The position numbers and the translations under genes are program-made. From Blastobasis lacticolella (Eukaryota; Arthropoda; Insecta; Lepidoptera; Blastobasidae): a DNA stretch of 64,000 bases. The notes below the pieces were generated by a model. The model was not told the origin of the DNA. It ran no database searches and saw only the letters and a program-made list of their open reading frames with translations. Below, one piece after another: positions 32,811 to 45,350 of the stretch (positions are counted from its first letter, which is position 1; each line of letters starts with the position of its first letter). The stretch lies in contig LR990040.1 in the NCBI GenBank assembly GCA_905147135.1, forward strand, positions 21,621,857-21,685,856, given 5' to 3'.

Positions 32811-34519
32811 ATGGAGCCTGTGCCGAACGCCGAGCTCTTCGAGGCGGAGCTCAAGAAGCGGCAAGAAGAACTCGCCGCTCTTGTAGAGATCGCACAGGAA
32901 GAGGGCTTTCAGCCACGAAAGTCCATGTTGCGAACTCCCCCTAAGGGGTTCAGCACCCCGAGTGCGGAGCAGGCGGCCGGAACGACGGTGACAACGGCGA
33001 CAACGGCGACGGCGACGGCGGAGCCAATGGACACTGACGCTATCGAGGTGGAACTTAAAAAGCGGCAAGACGAGCTTGCTGCTCTTGAGGACTCCGCCAA
33101 GGGGATTTAGCACCCCGAGCGCTGAAGAGGCGGCAGGCACGGCGGGTACGGTGACGACAACAGCGACTGCGGCGGAGCCGATGGAGCCGATGGACACGGG
33201 GTAAGGCGCGATTGTCGGGACTCCACAGGTGGCGCCGGATAATGGAAGTCAGTCTGGCAAGCGAGGTTTGACGTCTCCTGAGGAAATTCAGGAGGCGGTC
33301 AGGCGGCGCGTTGCCGGCAAGCGCGGTACGCGGGCGAGTGAGGCCGTGCCCCCCGTTGGCGGGTTGCTAACGAGGGAGCCCACGGCGGCGATGCCCGCGA
33401 CGCCCGCTGGAACAGCTCAGGGGACAACGACGGCGGGCCTGATTGGTGCCACCAAGGAGGTGTTATGCGGCATCATTTCACAGGCTGGGGAGGATATAAT
33501 GGGCGCAGTCACGGCAACTCAATCGAAGCTCAACAAGGCAGAAATCGCAACCGTGGGAGTATGCGTACAGAAGCTGACTGCGGCATCGAGCTTCATGTTG
33601 CTGCGTATAGCGGACCTTGAGGGAAAGTTGGCAGCGGCGGCGGCAGCGGCGGCAGCAAGCTCGACGGCGACAAGGGGCGGTGCAGCGTCGGTGGTGTCGG
33701 GCACCCCGGTGTCCTACGCTGGCGCGCTGCGCCTGGGCGCAAGGGTGGCGGCTATGCCTATCCCGGCGCCTACCGGTCCGGCGGTGGCGGTTTTCCCGGC
33801 TGAGGGCGGCACAATCAAAACTTCAGAGGAAGTTAAGGAGGCGCTGAAAAAATGCGTTGACCCGGTGGCGCTGGCATGCCAAGTGCAGAGGGTGCGCCGC
33901 ATAGGAAACGCGGGAGTGGTGGTGAAGGCCACTAGTAGGGAAGGCATGGATCGCCTGAAGGCGGCCTTGCCTCCCACACTGGTCGCAAGGGACCCGACTC
34001 AGCGGCAGCCACTTGTGGCTATTCGCAAAATAGAGGGCAACTCGAAATTTGAGGTCCTTATTGAGGACCTGTACGAGCAGAACCTCAAGGAGGTGATAAC
34101 GAGGGAGGAATTGGCGAAAGAGGCCAAATTGGCATTTAAAAAGTCGAGGACGGGATCCTCGAGAACGACAGTGGTCATTGAATGCAGTCCCCGGCTAAGG
34201 AAAATAATGGTTGGAAAAAAGGCGCGCCTACCTTGGATGGGACGCCGTCAGGGTCGAGGACTTCGCGGAGGTTTCACGTTGCCGGAGGTGCCAGATATAC
34301 GGCCACATCGCCAAATTCTGTAAGGCAAAGACGGCCATCTGCGGAAAGTGTGGTGACGAAGGCCACGAGATGAGGAACTGTAGCAAAGAACCAGCGGGGT
34401 GCGCAACATGCCGCCAATTCAGGAGGCCACACTCGGGGCATAGGACGGCGGCCATGGAATGCCCCGCACGAATTCAGGCGCGTGAGGCATTCATCGCAAG
34501 AACTAACTATAACCCATAG
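32811..34519 (+). pseudogene. R1-clade LINE ORF1 (zinc-knuckle gag-like), copy 2
   Basis: Starts MEPVPNAELFEAELKKRQEE and has frameshifts near 33100 and 34210. The middle carries KLTAASSFMLLRIADLEGKL and the conserved YAGALRLGARVAAM. The C-terminus has three zinc knuckles: CRRCQIYGHIAKFC, CGKCGDEGHEMRNC and CATCRQFRRPHSGHRTAAMEC-type. The family ORF1 binds the LINE RNA. The N-terminal ELKKRQ block is present twice: the first matches copy 3 and the second is closer to copy 4. The last residues TNYNP then stop replace TNYGP, and the ORF2 start codon at this spot is lost. Confidence 0.82.
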
Positions 34520-35318
34520 GTCTTGGGGGGAAATAAGGGTCGGTCAGCTCAACTTGGCAGGGGCGGAGACGGTGACCAAGGAGTTGCCTACAATAGCGGG
34601 AGAGCTGGGGCTGGACGTGGTGCTCGTGCAGGAGCAGTACGGGGGTCATGGATTGCCGAACCTTCTACAACATCCCGGTAAATCAAAGGCCGGACTCTAC
34701 ATACGCAACTCAGGGATTACGATCACGGTACTCGGCAATCTATGCACCACACACTGCTTCGTGGCGCAGGTCGTGGTAAGCGGGGGGCTTAAACTGCATG
34801 TAGTCTCCGCGTACTTCCAATACTCGGACAGGATCGAGGCCCATCTGGCGCACCTCGATAAGGTAGCGGACCAGTTAAAGGGAGAGCCGATCCTGTTCGG
34901 TATCGACTCGAACACCCACTCCCCATTATGGCACAGCCTGCCAAGGCAGTACACTGGCAGAGGAGCGGACGTGGACGCAAGGAGGGACGCAATGGAGGCG
35001 TTCATTACGGCAAGGGGCTTCCAAATCTGGAATGAGGCAGACCAACCGCCTACCTTCAAGACTATAAACGGCACCTCCAATATCGACGTCACTCTCTCCT
35101 CAAGAGGGGTGGGAGTCAGGCAGTGGAGAGTCCTCGAGGGGATTAGTACGAGTGACCACCAACTCATCGTATTCAATGTGGAGGGGCGTGGGGCCGCCAC
35201 GTAGAGCCAGGCGAAGAGCCGAAGCGATTCAGGGACCGGGGAGTGGACTGGGGTCGTTTCCAGGGCACGCTACAAGCGCGTGTGGGGAGGTTAAACCTCC
35301 AAAAACCTGCAGACAGAC

Positions 35319-35356
35319 GGTGAAGTCGGCACATGCTTGCATGTGCCGACTTCACC
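35319..35356. repeat. Perfect 18-bp inverted duplication inside ORF2 copy 2
   Basis: GGTGAAGTCGGCACATGC, two bases TT, then its exact complement GCATGTGCCGACTTCACC. In copy 4 only the right arm sequence is present (GTGTGCCGACTTTACC), so the left arm is a fold-back copy replacing native sequence. Confidence 0.9.
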
Positions 35357-35992
35357 GCAGCCCTGACTCGTACAGCCGCGGAGTGCCTGGGGGTTAAGCG
35401 GGATCGACTGCAAACCGGTAACGAATGGTGGACCGGGGAGCTGGATGCACTGAGGAGACAGCACAATCGGGCTAGGAGAGCGTGGCAAGAGAGTAGGCGT
35501 GTAGAAGGGACAGTGGAGGTAGAGTGCAAGGCTCGCTTCCATATTGAACGCGCCAAGTACCGAAGGGCCCTGCGGGAAGCTGAATCTGACCACTTCCGGC
35601 AATTGGCAAACAGTGGGAACGACGATCCTTGGGGGTTGGCGTACAGGGCTGCTAGCGGTCGTGTGCGCCCGCCCGCAAACGTCGTTAACGGACTTAGGCT
35701 AACAGACGGTTTCGCCGGGGACGCCGATTCGGCGTTAGGTGGTGTATTGAAGGTGATGTGTCCGGATGACGCACCAGCGACGGACTCTGAATATCACAGG
35801 GAAGTTAGGGTAGCAGCATCTTGCCTACTATCTGGCCGGGACTCTGAACCGCTGAACGGATTAACGATAGGACGTATCGTGAAGGACCTACCAAATAAGG
35901 CCCCAGGGGTAGACGGGATCACCGCGCGCATAGTCAAGGCGGCTTGGAGAGTCTCCGCCGCTGAAATCACCGAGCTCAGGGCGAAGTGCGTG

Positions 35993-36809
35993 TGTTAAAT
36001 AGGGTGTATAGAGTGTACAGATCTCGCGTGTGAATTTAAGTATTTAGAAGATATTAATTATGGTGGTCTAGTATTTTATCGAAAACTAAGGGTGGAAAGC
36101 TTAATGAAATAAAAATAGGGCACATTAGTTAAATATAAATAGCTATTTATTCCAGACAGGAAAAGCATATTTAAACACACATATTGGATCAAATTAGATA
36201 AGTTATTATATCATAGGATAGGCAATCATAGCAAACATAGTTACATGGGAAATATAACAATATATTCTGAACATCATGGCAAAATACAAAATCCCTAAAA
36301 ATGGGACAATAGTATTACGTATGATTCAATCAATAACCGATTATATAGATGAATAAAACTAATACAAAATATAAAGCAACAATAAAACAATGCAAGTTTG
36401 TACTTAACTCTGTGCCGGGTCTGGAGCAACAAGGCCCTCCCAGTCTCTCGACTGGGTTTATATAACCAACATTCAAACGGAAGTTAGAAGCCGTTACATT
36501 TCGACCAATGACAGCACGTTATAATAATTCTAATTAACTATGAAATATTGTGCAAAGATAATAACCAAATTCATCGAAATAGTTCTTGAAACTATTATAA
36601 ATAATTATAAGATACATTAAATATTTAGAAACCAAACTTTTAGTTAATTTTTACTGAATGTGCTCAAAGATTAAACATCGTTCAGGAGTTTCGTACATTC
36701 GTTCTGAAACGACTATAATTTTATTTGGCAATATTATTTATTATTAATTACGATAGTTTTACTTTTAAATAACAATTAAAAATAGACTAAAATACCATAT
36801 AATATAACA
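35993..36809 (-). repeat. 3' LTR of fragment B2
   Basis: TGTTAAATAG...ATATAACA on the plus strand, 817 bp, very similar to 31092-31905. Confidence 0.82.
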
Positions 36810-37865
36810 CGGCCATACTGACATGTGCTTCGTTCTCGAATTCCTTAAACATTGTGATGGTACATCAAGTTAAAACAATTATGGAATAAATTGTAAACAT
36901 AATTAAAAACGTAAACTATTATATTATTATAGTAATCTCATCATATTTCATTACAAAGCAGATAAGAATAACATTGATATATCATTTTTATCAATACGAA
37001 AAACTACTTAAGTAGGTAAACAGACAATTAGTAAATTCCATTGACGTAGAACATGTTATCACATAAAGTTTACATAGGTTAACCATAAAATTAAAAATAT
37101 AAGTTGTGCCTGTTGTATCGTTTATGCTGTGTTATTTCCACGTGTACAACGTGTACATACAAAAGTTTATAAATATTATGTATGTTTTATATTCGTCACA
37201 TACTTAACATTTTTAAACCCATATTTGAAAAATAAATAACCATTTACTGTGCATTTCCGCTTTTTTATAGCATTCCAGCTTTCCTTTTTATTTTGTACCA
37301 TTATTGATAAATAAATAATCATGTACTTAGCATTTCCGCTTTTTTTTCTAATAACAATTTTAACTAAGTCCAATAGTTAAGTTATTAAGTCAATGAAATC
37401 ATCAGTAATGCATGTACGCTTTTTAAATTTCATAATTATTATTGTAAACAATCACCGGCATCACCTTTACCCGTGATCCTGATAATATTTTTTGTCACTG
37501 GCATCACCTATACCGGTGATCCTGATAAATGTTGACTATATGCCTTAACATGCCAGGCCCAACACTCACTGCCTGTGAGGCTGACCGACATCGGGCAAGA
37601 AAGTCGACCAAACATAATATATAAACATTAATAAAATAAAATTGAATAGGTACGTGTAGTAAATAGAAAATATTAGTGTTTAGTATAAAATATCTTTTGT
37701 TTTTGGAAGAATACAGTACTTATCGTATGGTATTGTTTCTTATGTGTGTGTAAATAAATGTTTGTTGTTTTACTTCTGGACTTTGTCACAATATAATAAA
37801 TGGTACTTATCAGCCAAATCTACCATCATAATCCGTTCGGTCAATTCTGACGTTTGATTTTCCAA
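35993..37865 (-). mobile_element. Non-autonomous LTR element, fragment B2 (3' half)
   Basis: On the minus strand: 3' interior 37865-36810, collinear with copy A 14660-15996 (including the TGCCAGGCCCAACACTCACT block and the hairpin array), then an LTR 36809-35993. It sits inside copy 2 ORF2. The 5' half is missing, and about 0.8 kb of host LINE is deleted at its right edge. Confidence 0.8.
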
Positions 37866-39531
37866 TCGCTGGACGAGACGCACTCGTTCGCGGCCCACGC
37901 GCAGGATATGGGGGATAGGGTGGCAAGATGCTTCGGGAAGGTGGCAAGGGTCTCGACTTCGTCATGGGGTCCTAGGTATAGGGCACTTAGGATACTGTAC
38001 TTTGGTACGTACGTCGCTACGGTGGCGTACGCTGCCTCAGTATGGTGCGGTAGAGTTGGGTTTTACGTGGTGAAGAGCCGTCTGCTCAGAACCCAGCGCC
38101 CGGCACTGATCCTTCTGACGAAGGCGTACCGTACCACAAGTACCGCCGCTCAGGCGGTGCTTGCTGGTGTACTGCCCGCGGACCTGGAGGTGGGGAGGAC
38201 GGGAAAAGTGGAAGCGAGTCGTGACGGGCTGGTGGGGAGGGAAGTAACCGCAATAAAGAAAGCCTCCTACGATGAGGCGCTGGACGCCTGGCAGGAGCGC
38301 TGGGATGCCGAGGAGAAGGTTAGAGCGGAAGGAGGCCGGCCCAGTCCATTTTGCGGACCTTGTGTCGTCGGAGGCGAACTTCGCGCGGCTGCGGGAATTT
38401 GCGTGTGCATGGCATCGTGAGAGGAGCATGGAGGAAGAGTAGGAGCAGCAGCAGAGAGAAGGAGAGTGCAGTGAAGATGGAGAGGAGCTGGCCGACGGGG
38501 CAGAAATATTGTGCAGTGGTGTCAGCCCGTTAAGGGAGAGTGCTAGGGACAAACAGGATTTGTGGGTGTCAAGACATGCGCTCGCCCAAATGAGCCACCG
38601 GCAAGTAAGCGCGCGCATCACCCCTGATTAGGTCTGACGCGGTCCGTATGACCGAGAGGTTGAAAGGATCCTGGGTGGAGGAGGGTTATTGCTCACCGCT
38701 GCAGTCGCAGCACTCGTCGGCCAGACATCGTTGAGGTCGGACGTGTGTTGTGCGCTCCTGCAATTTTATAATTCTGCCTAATTGCGGAGAACGCGTAGTG
38801 ACAGTGCGAATCTCGTTTCCTCCCGTACTATCTCGGGGTATCGTGCATCTACGGCCGCGGCCATTTTGCAGTTTGTGGAGTGCGGCAACAGTGCCACTGA
38901 ATTTTGGAGGATTATAGGGTGAAGTTGGTGCAGGTGCGGTATCGGGCCCTCTCGTTCTGCCGTGGGAGAATCGTCGCCTCGGTGGCGGCCATTTTGCGGT
39001 TGGAGCGAGATCGCGTCTGTCCGTGCCCCGCTAGCCCCTCCGCCCCAGGGCGAGGCGTCAAGGAGGCTAGCCGATTGGAGCAGTGCTGCTGTCAACGTGA
39101 CGGGTGATAGGACACTGTTGTCGTGTTGACACTGACAGGTGACAGCTGTCATCTGTCAGGTAAGTGGCATTTGACTATTGGATTTGTGTGCGGACAGAAA
39201 CCACCTAACCTGTGCGTACATTTCGTGTTAGAACGGTTTAGTTACGTACTTTTAATTGGTAGGTAGGTGAAATTAGCTTAGGGTAGGTTAGTTAGGCTTA
39301 GTTAAACATAGGATTAATTTGTAGTTTAGTATAGGGCTACTGGTGTTTGTGTGTGTCGTGTGTCGTGGTGGTTTGTGGTAGGGTAATCGGCCGATTGCCT
39401 TGCCATCGGCCAATACACGAACACCATAGTTGGGTTGTAAGAACAAGTGAACAGTGCAAAGTGTTTGACTTATAGACTTAATACACGAACACCACACCTG
39501 GACTTGTGCTTAGTAGTTAAGTTTCTTCTTC

Positions 39532-41058
39532 ATGGAGCCGGCGCCGAACGCCAAGCTCTTCGAGGCGGAGCTCAAGAAGCGGCAAGAAGAACTCGCCGCT
39601 CTTGTAGAGATCGCACAGGAAGAGGGCTTTCAGCCACGAAAGTCCATGTTGCGAACTCCCCCTAAGGGGTTCAGCACCCCGAGTGCGGAGCAGGCGGCCG
39701 GAACGACGGTGACAACGGCGACGGCGACGGCGGAGCCAATGGACACTGGCGCTATTGAAGGCACTCCACAGGGTAGTGGGAGCCACTCCAGCAAGCGTAG
39801 CTTGGCTCTGGCTCACCTGAAGAAATTCAAGAGGCGGTCAGGCGCATTGCTGGCAAACGCGGTGCGCGGGCGAGTGAGGCCGTGCCCCCCGTTGGCAGGT
39901 TGCTAACGAGGGAGCCCACGGCGGAGACGCCCGCTACGCCCGCGAGGACGACGATGGTGAGCTTGATGGGGGCCACCAAGGAAGATCTATGCAGCATTGT
40001 GGCACAGGCTGGGGAGGACATAATGGGCGCTATAACGTCCAACCAGTCCAAGCTCAACAAAGCGGAGATAGCGACCGTGGGAGTTTGCGTCCAGAAGTTG
40101 ACGGCGGCATCGAGCTTTATGCTGCTTAAAATAGCGGATCTGGAAGGGAAGCTGATGGCGGCGGTAAGCGGCGCCAACGCAGTGGCGGCGGCGGCAGCGA
40201 GCTCTACGGCAGCGACGGGTGGCGCAGCGTCGGTGGTGGCGGGCACCCCGGTTTCCTACGCTGGAGCGCTGCGCCTGGGCGCTAGGGTGGCGGCAATGCC
40301 TATCCCGGCGCCCAGCGGTCCGGCGGTGGCGGTGTACCCAATCAAAGGAGGCCTCCTCAAAACATCAGAGGAGGTCAAAGAGGCGCTTAAAAAGTCGATC
40401 GACCCAGTAGCACTGGGCTGTCAGGTTCAGCGGGTGCGTCGAATTGGGAACGCGGAAGTGGTCGTGGAGGCCCCCCAGCAAAGAGGGCATGGACCGCCTA
40501 AAGGCGGCACTGCCCCCCACCCTGGTTGCAAGAGACTCTACACAAAGGAGACCGTTGGTGGCGCTACGGAATATCGATAACGCTGGCGTAGCTACTATTC
40601 TTGAAGACCTATACGACCAGAACCTAAAGGAGGCAATAACGAGGGAGCTGTACGACAAAGAAGCTACGGTTGCATTCAGGAAATCAAGGGCGGGAATGGC
40701 GCGCATGACCGTGGTGCTTGAATGTAGCCCTCAATTGAGGAAGCTGCTGGTGGAGAGGGGGAGGGCGTACCTTGGGTGGGACGCAATACTCGTCGAAGAC
40801 TTCGTAGAGGTGACCCGCTGTAGGCGCTGCCAGATGTACGGCCACGCGGAGAAGTACTGTAGGGCGAAAAACCTGATCTGTGGCGGGTGCGGCGAGGAAG
40901 GGCAAGCGACGAAGGGGTGCACGAAGCCTGCGTCTGGCTGTGCCACGTGTCGCCAATTCAAGGAGCCCCATGAGGGTCACCGGACTGCGTCGATGGAATG
41001 CCCAGCGAGACAGCAGGCGCGTAGTGGCGTTATTTCTCGAACCAATTATGGACCTTAG
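39532..41058 (+). pseudogene. R1-clade LINE ORF1, copy 3
   Basis: Starts MEPAPNAKLFEAELKKRQEE. Frameshifts near 39810 and 40480 break it into three frames that together cover the full protein. Middle: KLTAASSFMLLKIADLEGKL and YAGALRLGARVAAM. C-terminal knuckles: CRRCQMYGHAEKYC, CGGCGEEGQATKGC (the His ligand is replaced by Gln, GEEGQ instead of GEEGH) and CATCRQFKEPHEGH. It ends NYGP then TAG, overlapping the ORF2 start by 11 nt (41048-41058). Confidence 0.83.
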
Positions 41059-41805
41059 GTCCAGGGGGGGGATTAGGGTCGGCCAGCTGAATTTGGCGGG
41101 GGCAGAGATGGCGACAAAAGAGCTGCCTTCAATAGCGAAGGAGCAAGAATTGGACATCGTACTTTTGCAAGAACAATACGGGGAACACAGGTTGCCGAGT
41201 CTCTTAGAGGCCGGGACTGGCGCAAAAGCTGGAATATATCTCAACAACGCAAAGATGACGATAGCAGTGCTCGGCAACCTGTGCACTTCACACTGCGAAG
41301 TTGCACACATTGTCGTCAAGGGGAAATACAGCTCTACGTTGTCTCTGCCTACTTTCAGTACTCAGACAGGATCGAGGCCAATTTGGCGCACCTAGACAAG
41401 GTAGCGGACCAATTAAAGGGAGAGCCGATCCTGTACTGCATAGATACGAATACCCACTCCCCATGGTGGCATAGCAAGGAGCGGCAGTACACCGGCCGAG
41501 GTGCGGAGAACGACGCGCTACGGGCAGCTATGGAGCCTAAGAATATCAAATAAGGCAGACCAACCGCCGACATTCAAGACAGTAAATGGCGAGTCGAATA
41601 TCGACGTGACACTGGCCTCGCGAGGGTTCCGTGTCCATCACTGGAGGGTACTGGAGGGGATAAGCACGAGCGACCACCAGCTAATCGTGTTCGATATCGA
41701 GGGGAGTGGGACTCCAGCCAGACGAGCTACCCACGTAGAGCCCGGCGGGGATGTAAGGTGGGAGGCCGGAGCCTAGTGAAACGACTGACTTCGGGATTAA
41801 GACTG

Positions 41806-42718
41806 TGTCAGCTTTAATATAAGTCCTACTTATAACTACAGTGTCTTTCATTAGTAAAACCTTTATTTTAGTCATTAGGCTACAGGATAATAACAGAGTG
41901 TGAGTATGTATCCAAAATCCTAGTGAAATATATGGACAACGATGATGATGAAGTATCCAAGGCTGATATTTGTGTAGGAGTTTACTAGAAAATATATTAT
42001 CTAGGATAACGTATGATTCTAGTGGACATCATTTAATCAAACAAATGTTTTAAAGATATTAGGTATATTGTAATAAGCAATATAATCCATTATAAAATGA
42101 GGTATTTATTTAAACAACATTAGCTGAATTAAACAAGATTTTATAATACAAACAAAGTACCATAGGCAAACCACATTTATACAAAATTCTCACCAAATGT
42201 TATGACACAATTATCGATCACATAATTAAATATTTATCCTTTAAAATGGGACAGTAGTATTACGTATCATTCAATAAATAAACAATTATATACATAAATT
42301 AAAGTACAATACAAAATATAAAGCAACAATAATACAATGCAAGTTTGTACTTAACTCTGTGCCGGCTCTGGAGCAAAAGTACCACCCAGTCTTTTGACTG
42401 GACCTTTATACTACCTTCTAGCCGGAAATGTCATTTTCTATTCTCATTTCCGGTCTCCTAAATTTACTGATAGATTGATTAGATGTTATTTTAATGTATT
42501 ACAATACTTTTAACATTATTATAAATTTATTACATAATTAATTAAGGAAGGTTCTCATAAACAGTACTTAACTGATCAAAGACAAACAATCGTTCAGAAA
42601 CACCACACTTCGTTCTGAAGTTGGTGAAATGTTTACAAAAGTATTTTGAAATATTAATTATTATTAATCACGATATTTAATACCAATTTAAACATACTAA
42701 AATACCTTATATCTAACA
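41806..42718 (-). repeat. 3' LTR of copy C
   Basis: TGTCAGCTTT...ATATCTAACA on the plus strand, 913 bp. Related to the copy A LTR in the GGGACAGTAGTATTACGTAT and CTTAACTCTGTGCCGG blocks. Confidence 0.87.
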
Positions 42719-43069
42719 CGGCCATACTGACAAGTACTTCGTCCCTAAAGTACCTATTTATATCAAACTTAGGCCAAATTTCCATTTGTGAATCAAATAA
42801 TAATGTAACATTTTGTATCATTTACTTATTTAAAACGACTTCAATTATTATACCACAAATAGGTAAGTTGACTACCAAATTCATTCAGAATTTCAGAATA
42901 TAATAACTTCTTGCAATGCTACAAATAATTCAATCACAAACCAGCAAAGTATAAAAATCATATCAGTAATCAACTTTTATAACCATTAAAATATATTGCA
43001 GTTATTTTTATTGTGCACATTTGTAAATAACCAAATACTGGTCTGTACTTTCAAAGTAATTTCTCCCGT

Positions 43070-43700
43070 CATGCCAATTTCCTCACCAGTGCACCGGCAC
43101 CACCGGTCTCACCGGAGAACCAGATTAGCATCGTCTATGGGACTAGCAAAACTTTTTTTATCAATGTAACCTTCAATGCTGAATTATTAAATATTATTCT
43201 CGAGATTTCAGAATTATAGTCAAGTTCAAATATAGTCATGAAGAATCGCATTACAATATTATTATTTGGTTTGAGTAGTGACCTGTAATGATGGCCCCAT
43301 CACCGCCGCCCGTGATACAATGGCCAAACATCAGGATTACTACCTAGCACAGCTAAGTTTCGGTAGACGCATAGAGATGTTGGCAGCGTCACTGCTTCCC
43401 GGTGAAGGTCGTCTTGCCAACATCAAGCTAACTACCTAGACAGCAAAGTTCAGTATAAGCCTCCAGGTGTTGGCTGCAATCACCGCTGCCCGTGAAGCCA
43501 AAGCCACACCAAGCTAAATACCTAGCAGCAATATTCAGTAGTAGCCTTCCAGGTATGGTCCCATCACTGCGGCCCGAGAAATGGACTTAACAAAGCTCAC
43601 TACCTAGCAGCAACGTTCAGTATAAGCATCCAGGTGCTGGCTGCAATCACCGCTGCCCGTGAAGCCAAAGCCACACCAAGCTTACTACCTAGCAGCCATA
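43070..43700. repeat. Degenerate ~90-bp tandem repeats in copy C
   Basis: About five units built on TACCTAGCAGCAA, GTTCAGTATAAGC, CCAGGTGCTGGCTGC and AATCACCGCTGCCCGTGAAG. Two units (43450-43510 and 43620-43690) are almost identical. A CACCGGCACCACCGGTCTCA cluster precedes them at 43090. The position, just inside the 3' LTR region, matches the hairpin arrays of copies A and B2. Confidence 0.7.
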
Positions 43701-45070
43701 TTGTAACACGGTTTCCCACAGCTGGATTCAAACAATCTATATAATCATGTCATAATTGGCATTTTTCAATTATAGAAAGTTCAAGTTATCATTTCACTTT
43801 TACTTCTATTTATCGAATTATTTACTTAATACATGTGACTGAATAACTGGTGGCATTTCAAAACTTGTACATCATTAGCATGATTTTCTATAAAATATTA
43901 TACACAAAATTTCTTCGAATAATTACAAATGATGAAATAATTCAAACTAGCATAGCATCTTCAATGGCGTTGTTCTTATAGACCCACATCGCAATTTATA
44001 CCTATAATATTTATCTATCACCAAAATATCAATTCAAATAATATTGGTTAATGAAATGGAATACATCACAGGTACAGAGACGATTTTTATAGTACCTTAT
44101 TAGTAATTACTTCAATTTCTACTTTGACGGGAATCGAATCCACTGTGCTACTGAAATAGCATATTATTAACGATACGGTCAACAGACAAGAAAATAGAAA
44201 ATGTGAATCATGTTATTGTAGGTACATACGTTTTCAATTTGCTCGGCCAATTCTGACGTTTTATTTCGAGACTACTAGCGGTAGATAATCCGAATATAGT
44301 ATATGGAAACAAAGGTAGGCAAACATTATTTTTAAATACGAATCGTGTCTATGTAGGTACTTTAATAAATATCTTGAATTGAATATTTATTGTATGGTAA
44401 AAGTTTGTTGAAATAAAAATGAAGTAAACAAAATAAATATTTTGCGTTAAGCCAGGTATCCACCGATCAAAAACTTGTGTTGTCAACACGTGTTGATAAC
44501 AAAATGTCCTTTAGGCGGAGAAGCGCCTTTATGCAACGTCTAATTTTTCGTATAGAAATTTAATGGATTATTTATGATTTTTCTCAATTTCCTATCATGA
44601 ACATTATGATTTAAGTAGCTAGTTGATTTAGGACCAAAAATTGCTAAACGTAATAAAGTATTATAACGGTACAACCTTGGATTATATCTACTGTGCCGAC
44701 CCTATGTCATATAGAAATGATTTTAACCTCCAACAATTTTTTTTTAAATCTTCCCGCGACTACTTTCACATGTCAAAACTACTTGATTAGTCTACATTGC
44801 CTATGATATCAATGCCGCCAACCAAAAAAAGCTGCGACGAACGAGGAAACATGCCGGGGCATTACTAATTAAATCACTACTTTCCCTACGTTATTGTTGA
44901 TGTTATTATAGACTTAAAGATATAAATAGAACACTCAATTAATAATTTTCATGAAAGTAATACATTAGCGAATTAACAAAGTCATTAATTATTTTGTGCA
45001 ATTTTTTGTACATTGGTTTACAGTATCAAACGTTCGGTCGTTGATTATAATTGAATTTTTCTGTTGTTAC
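43701..45070 (-). other. Non-coding interior of copy C, left part
   Basis: AT-rich. It has blocks homologous to copy A near 44240 (CCAATTCTGACGTTT), 44480 and 44690. The 44480 block includes the palindromic word TCAACACGTGTTGA. No gene seen. Confidence 0.45.
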
Positions 45071-45074
45071 TTTT

Positions 45075-45215
45075 AGAGCTTACTGAAAATGACATTCTTC
45101 AGAGTCTCAATGACTCAGAATATGATGCCGATGCCAGATGCCGTTTGCCTGGATGCAAGAAAAGAACTACCGCCAAACGCAGTACCTGCCTGTTAGCTCT
45201 TTGCCTAATTTAGAC
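45075..45215 (+). pseudogene. Possible piggyBac-type transposase C-terminal tail
   Basis: A short frame after TTTTAG reads DILQSLNDSEYDADARCRLP then GCKKRTTAKRSTC, resembling the cysteine-rich tail (C-x4-C...C) of piggyBac transposases. Only about 45 residues and no other transposase part, so it is a fragment carried inside copy C. Confidence 0.4.
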
Positions 45216-45233
45216 TCGTAATTGTTACAAAGC

Positions 45234-45350
45234 ATTTATTTATTTATTTATACTTCATGCACAAACAGTACATTGGCGGACTTAAAGCTAAAATAGCATT
45301 ATCTACCAGCCTACCAGGAGAGATAACAGTTGACAAAAGGTATGCGGTGC
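45234..45350 (-). repeat. LINE-tail-like repeat with (TAAA)n
   Basis: ATTTATTTATTTATTTATAC followed by CATGCACAAACAGTACATTG and GGCGGACTTAAAGC resembles the 3' end of a common lepidopteran LINE, read on the minus strand. Confidence 0.45.

Larger units (their letters stand above)
34514..38442 (+). pseudogene. R1-clade LINE ORF2 (endonuclease-RT), copy 2
   Basis: The endonuclease part (34530-35204) is open and shows IRVGQLNLAG, VQEQYGGHGL, FGIDSNTHSPLW, SNIDVTLSS and TSDHQLIVF, the AP-endonuclease-type catalytic set. A frameshift follows, then the pre-RT region 35333-35992 (NEWWTGELDALRRQHN, ASGRVRPPANVV, NKAPGVDGITARI). LTR fragment B2 removes the RT palm including YADD. The tail resumes at 37870 with LDETHSFAAHAQ and RTQRPALILLTKAYR. 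A deletion of about 235 bp after DAEEK removes the C-terminal Cys/His motif. The ORF2 ATG seen in copies 3-5 is mutated. It cannot be functional. Confidence 0.82.
31956..38691 (+). mobile_element. R1-clade LINE copy 2, interrupted
   Basis: 5' UTR 31956-32810, broken ORF1, broken ORF2, and 3' UTR ending ...GGAGGAGGGTTATTG at 38691, joined directly to copy 3 with no A tail. LTR fragment B2 (35993-37865) interrupts ORF2 and about 0.8 kb of RT sequence is lost there. Strongly GC-richer than the flanks. Confidence 0.85.

Noticed and set aside
32796..33197. Minus-strand protein over ORF1 of copy 2
   Set aside because: Arg/Ser/Val-rich shadow of the GC-rich ORF1; no independent motif, and the reading frame depends on the gag codon bias.
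43070..43700. CRISPR-like or protein-coding repeat array
   Set aside because: Irregular ~90-bp units without spacers or an open frame, in a eukaryotic LTR element.
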